Assembly: GCA_009784355.1 (NCBI GenBank) | Contig: WRBU01000046.1 | Location: 1 to 7,456 of the forward strand | DNA length: 7,456 nucleotides | Source of the DNA: Defluviitaleaceae bacterium | GTDB taxonomy: Bacteria > Bacillota > Clostridia > Lachnospirales > WRAX01 | Reading direction: 5' to 3' | Shown here: positions 4,852 through 7,456 of the stretch, in pieces | Layout of the letters: every line of letters starts with the position of its first letter | Numbering within the stretch: position 1 is the first letter of the stretch | Notes under the pieces: model-generated | Database searches by the model: none | What the model was told of the DNA's origin: nothing | The model's input: only the letters and a program-made list of their open reading frames with translations | Position numbers and translations under genes: made by a program

Positions 4852-5830
4852 TAAAACCTTGCCCGTCATTTTTGGGCAATTAGACGAAAATATTAAAATG
4901 ATTGAAAATACCCTTGACGTAAGTATTGTAAGCCGCACGGGGCAAATTTTGGTGTCTGGAAAAAATGCGGACAAGGCACAGCAAGTGCTTCAAAAAATGG
5001 CACAAATGGCGACAGAAGGAAAAGAAATTGACCCCATGTCAGTAAAATATCTTCTTGACTCTGTAGATGACGGCACAATTACGCAGGTTGCAAAAAATAC
5101 AAATTCAAATACCGTCTGCATTACATGCGGCGGCAAGGCTATTAAGCCTAAAACATTAGGGCAAGAAAAATACGTGGAATTAATCGAAAAAAACACGGTT
5201 ATATTTGGCGTAGGCCCTGCTGGAACAGGTAAAACATACCTCGCAATGGCTTCTGCCATCGCTGCTTTTAAAAAAGGCGATGTAAACCGTATTATTTTAA
5301 CTCGTCCCGCTATTGAAGCAGGCGAGAAGCTGGGCTTTTTGCCGGGGGATTTGCAGCAAAAAGTCGACCCGTATTTGCGTCCGTTATACGACGCTTTGTT
5401 TGAAATTATGGGCCCAGAGGCTATGGCACGCAATATGGAAAAAGGGCTGATAGAGGTGGCACCGCTGGCATACATGCGAGGCAGAACCCTCGAAAACTCT
5501 TTCATAGTGCTTGATGAGGCGCAAAACACAACCCCCGCCCAAATGAAAATGTTTCTAACCCGTATTGGTTTTGGCTCAAAAGCTATTGTCACGGGTGACA
5601 TAACCCAAATTGACCTTCCCACCACGCAAAACAGCGGCTTAAAAGATGCGTTGCCCATTTTAAAGGGCGTGGAAGGCATAGGTATATCCATGCTCACAAA
5701 TAAAGACGTGGTGCGTCACCCGCTTGTGCAACGCATTATAGCCGCATACGACAAAGCCGAAGCAAAAACGGAGCATAAGAAAAAACGTGCAATTTTACGC
5801 AAGGGCAAACACCCCTCCCGACCATTGTAG
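4841..5830 (+). CDS. phoH: PhoH-family ATPase (PhoL/YbeZ type)
   Basis: This 329-residue P-loop ATPase is typical of bacterial PhoH/YbeZ proteins, which associate with the endoribonuclease YbeY and are linked to rRNA maturation and RNA metabolism. The N-terminal 80 or so residues form the KH-like segment (SIVSRTGQILVSGKNADKA). The ATPase core has Walker A GPAGTGKT (125-132), the ILTRPAIEAGEKLGFLPGD block, Walker B FIVLDEAQN (221-229, D225-E226) and the sensor-like VTGDITQIDLP. The C-terminal end is short and basic (KKKRAILRKGKHP). The ATG at 4841 overlaps the end of yqfD, behind only a weak GGGG (4833-4836), so translation is probably coupled to yqfD. The position between yqfD and the 7TM-HD gene is the standard Firmicutes order. 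Confidence 0.96.
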   Translation: MTNDKTLPVIFGQLDENIKMIENTLDVSIVSRTGQILVSGKNADKAQQVLQKMAQMATEGKEIDPMSVKYLLDSVDDGTITQVAKNTNSNTVCITCGGKAIKPKTLGQEKYVELIEKNTVIFGVGPAGTGKTYLAMASAIAAFKKGDVNRIILTRPAIEAGEKLGFLPGDLQQKVDPYLRPLYDALFEIMGPEAMARNMEKGLIEVAPLAYMRGRTLENSFIVLDEAQNTTPAQMKMFLTRIGFGSKAIVTGDITQIDLPTTQNSGLKDALPILKGVEGIGISMLTNKDVVRHPLVQRIIAAYDKAEAKTEHKKKRAILRKGKHPSRPL

Positions 5831-5834
5831 GGGT
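5811..5834 (+). other. Hairpin over the phoH stop codon
   Basis: ACCCCT (5811-5816) pairs perfectly with AGGGGT (5829-5834) around a 12-base loop. The right arm includes part of the phoH stop codon TAG (5828-5830) and ends 5 bases before the Shine-Dalgarno of the next gene. No T run follows, so it is not an intrinsic terminator. It could tune coupling or mRNA stability between the two genes, or be chance. Confidence 0.35.
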
Positions 5835-5856
5835 ATTGCAAGGAGATACAGAGCTT

Positions 5857-7456
5857 ATGAGCAAAAAACAAAAAGACAAAACACGCAAAATTCCATTGCA
5901 TATAACCGTGCTGACGATTATCGCTTATGTCGCCAGCCTTCTTGTGGTGGGCTTTGAGTATATTATACCGCAAACTCACGACCTTACAGTAGGTATGGTT
6001 TCGCCTCTGGACTTCAATGCCGGGCGGCAGGCGGAAAATATCTATTTGACAAATATTGAGCGTGATGCGGCTGCGGCTGCTGTGTCAACAGTGTTCCAAA
6101 TGGACCACGACATTACAAACGAAATTTTGAGCAATGTGGAGATTTTCTTTACGCAAATTGGTGCGTTGAGGGCGCAAAATTTGCCCATATTGTCCCCGTT
6201 TGCACAAGACGAAGCCGCGCCATTTTCCGAGGGGGATATACTGCATGAAATCAATGTAGACTTGACTCCTCATCAGCTTAACCGCATTATAACGGACAGT
6301 TCAGCGACTTTCGCACATTTTAGGTCTGCACTTACCCAAGAAATACAAAATATGCTGGATGCGCAAATACCAGCCCAAGCAGGCTTTACAGGATTCTTTT
6401 TTGAGCTGGAAGAGCATTTGCTTCAACAATTTGACGAAGTGTATTCCGCCATTGGAGGCATTGTAGCTCGTAGTTTTGTTGTTGTAAACATGGTACCAAA
6501 TGAAGCGGAAACCGAACGTGGGCGGCAAGAAGCACGAGATGCTGTGACTCCAATAATGATTCAAATTGGTCAAAGCATTGTACGTGCGGGTGATGTTATT
6601 GACGAAGAGGCCTATATGTCCTTGGTAGAGCTAGGGTTTATAGGCGGGAATTTTGCCCTTGTTTTTTCAGGAGTTGCGGGCAGTTTTTTGGCGGTTACTA
6701 TTATTTTTGCTATCGCCATCTTCTACATTCACCTATTTATGAAAGAAATGGCATTTGACAAAAAGCAGTTTACATTACTATTTACCCTATATATGATGGT
6801 TCTCGTGCTTATGCGCATTATGGTGCCTTTGCCTTTTTACTTTACCCCCATCATGCTTTTTGCAATGCTTTGCTCCATTTTAATAGACATGCGGCTTTCG
6901 GCGGTGCTTTCTGTTGCTGTGTCTATTATAGCTGTTATTATGGATCCCATGAACACAATGTTTATCACATATGCCGTCATAAACGGTATTTTGGCAGCAA
7001 TGATAGCAAAGCGTATTATTGTGCGGGCAAACATGTGGTCGGCGGCGGCGGCTTTTGTTTTGGTCAATGCCCTTACGGTTTTTGCAAATTATTTGATATT
7101 TGGTGCGGGACTTTCAAACCAAATGCTAATGTCGGCTGTTTTAGCAATGGTTGGCGGGGTAATGACAATAACAATCACCTACGGCTCTTTGCCCTTATGG
7201 GAATCTCTTTTTAAGGTAGTTACACAAAACACATTGCTAGAGCTAACAGACCCCAACAATGCACTGCTTCGCAGGCTTTTGATAGAAACTCCCGGCACAT
7301 ATCATCATTCGCTTGTTGTGGCAAATTTGGCAGAAGCGGCATGTTATGACATAGGAGCAAACCACGTTTTGGCAAGGATTGGGGCGTATTATCACGATAT
7401 TGGCAAAATGAAATATCCCCAATATTTTGCGGAAAACCAAACAGAGTCAAACCCCC
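5857..7456 (+). CDS. pgpH: 7TM-HD family phosphodiesterase (PgpH/YqfF), 3' end cut by the window
   Basis: The frame is open from ATG 5857 to the window end (533 codons); the family is about 700 residues, so roughly the last quarter is missing. PgpH-type proteins hydrolyse cyclic di-AMP to pApA. The order is canonical: a first membrane span at about 15-37, an extracytoplasmic 7TMR-HDED domain (about 38-265, with IGQSIVRAGDVIDEEAY near its end), then a block of membrane spans from 266 to about 455. The HD domain then starts with LLELTDPNNALLRRLL, PGTYHHS (H483-H484) and YYHDIGK (H513-D514). These conserved metal-site motifs are intact as far as the sequence reaches. AAGGAG at 5840-5845 is 11 bases before the ATG. 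It follows phoH by 26 bases; ybeY is expected next. The substrate is inferred from characterised Listeria and Bacillus homologues. Confidence 0.95.
   Translation, partial: MSKKQKDKTRKIPLHITVLTIIAYVASLLVVGFEYIIPQTHDLTVGMVSPLDFNAGRQAENIYLTNIERDAAAAAVSTVFQMDHDITNEILSNVEIFFTQIGALRAQNLPILSPFAQDEAAPFSEGDILHEINVDLTPHQLNRIITDSSATFAHFRSALTQEIQNMLDAQIPAQAGFTGFFFELEEHLLQQFDEVYSAIGGIVARSFVVVNMVPNEAETERGRQEARDAVTPIMIQIGQSIVRAGDVIDEEAYMSLVELGFIGGNFALVFSGVAGSFLAVTIIFAIAIFYIHLFMKEMAFDKKQFTLLFTLYMMVLVLMRIMVPLPFYFTPIMLFAMLCSILIDMRLSAVLSVAVSIIAVIMDPMNTMFITYAVINGILAAMIAKRIIVRANMWSAAAAFVLVNALTVFANYLIFGAGLSNQMLMSAVLAMVGGVMTITITYGSLPLWESLFKVVTQNTLLELTDPNNALLRRLLIETPGTYHHSLVVANLAEAACYDIGANHVLARIGAYYHDIGKMKYPQYFAENQTESNP

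Noticed and set aside
4990..5697. A 235-codon open frame on the minus strand opposite phoH
   Set aside because: It lies wholly inside a well-conserved phoH, has no ribosome-binding site or recognisable domain, and is the kind of frame produced by the complement of phoH codon bias.
7220..7450. Minus-strand open frames opposite the HD part of the 7TM-HD gene
   Set aside because: The plus strand encodes the conserved PGTYHHS and YYHDIGK motifs. The opposite frames have no family resemblance or ribosome-binding site.

Overview
The window looks like chromosomal DNA of an endospore-forming (or recently spore-forming) Firmicute, most likely in Clostridia. The evidence is the moderately AT-rich composition, strong purine Shine-Dalgarno sites, a tRNA gene without encoded CCA, and above all the gene run yqfC-yqfD-phoH-7TM-HD (pgpH/yqfF), which is the front of a conserved Firmicutes sporulation/RNA-maturation cluster. 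I cannot name a genus from the sequence alone.

Layout: (1) Bases 1-237 hold the terminator of an upstream unit, a strong promoter with a well-placed UP-like element, tRNA-Arg(ACG) and its terminator. (2) Bases 257-2170 encode a 637-residue soluble protein with a long, unrecognised helical N-terminal region and a C-terminal HD-GYP domain in which the expected metal-ligand positions are present. It is probably a c-di-GMP phosphodiesterase. A bidirectional terminator follows. (3) On the minus strand, aroQ (type II 3-dehydroquinase) and efp (elongation factor P) form a tight two-gene operon at 3211-2216, with a sigma-A-like promoter at 3260-3288. (4) Divergently, from about 3286 to the window end, lie yqfC, yqfD, phoH and a 7TM-HD phosphodiesterase gene cut by the window edge. 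A sigma-E-like promoter candidate precedes yqfC and sits almost on top of the aroQ promoter.

How they work together: yqfC/yqfD are sporulation genes (sigma-E regulon in Bacillus subtilis). PhoH is the ATPase partner of YbeY in rRNA/RNA metabolism, and the 7TM-HD protein is the PgpH-type c-di-AMP hydrolase; ybeY would be expected just past the window. AroQ feeds chorismate synthesis and EF-P rescues ribosomes at polyproline stretches.

Most of the window is conserved and ordinary. The parts worth a second look are the HD-GYP protein with its unknown sensor half and its placement directly under a tRNA terminator, the overlapping divergent promoters, the odd yqfC/yqfD junction (a G-run, a TTG start and a dead-end ATG), and the co-location of predicted c-di-GMP and c-di-AMP hydrolases. 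There is no gene-free stretch over 300 bases. I found no CRISPR array, insertion sequence or attachment-site repeat.
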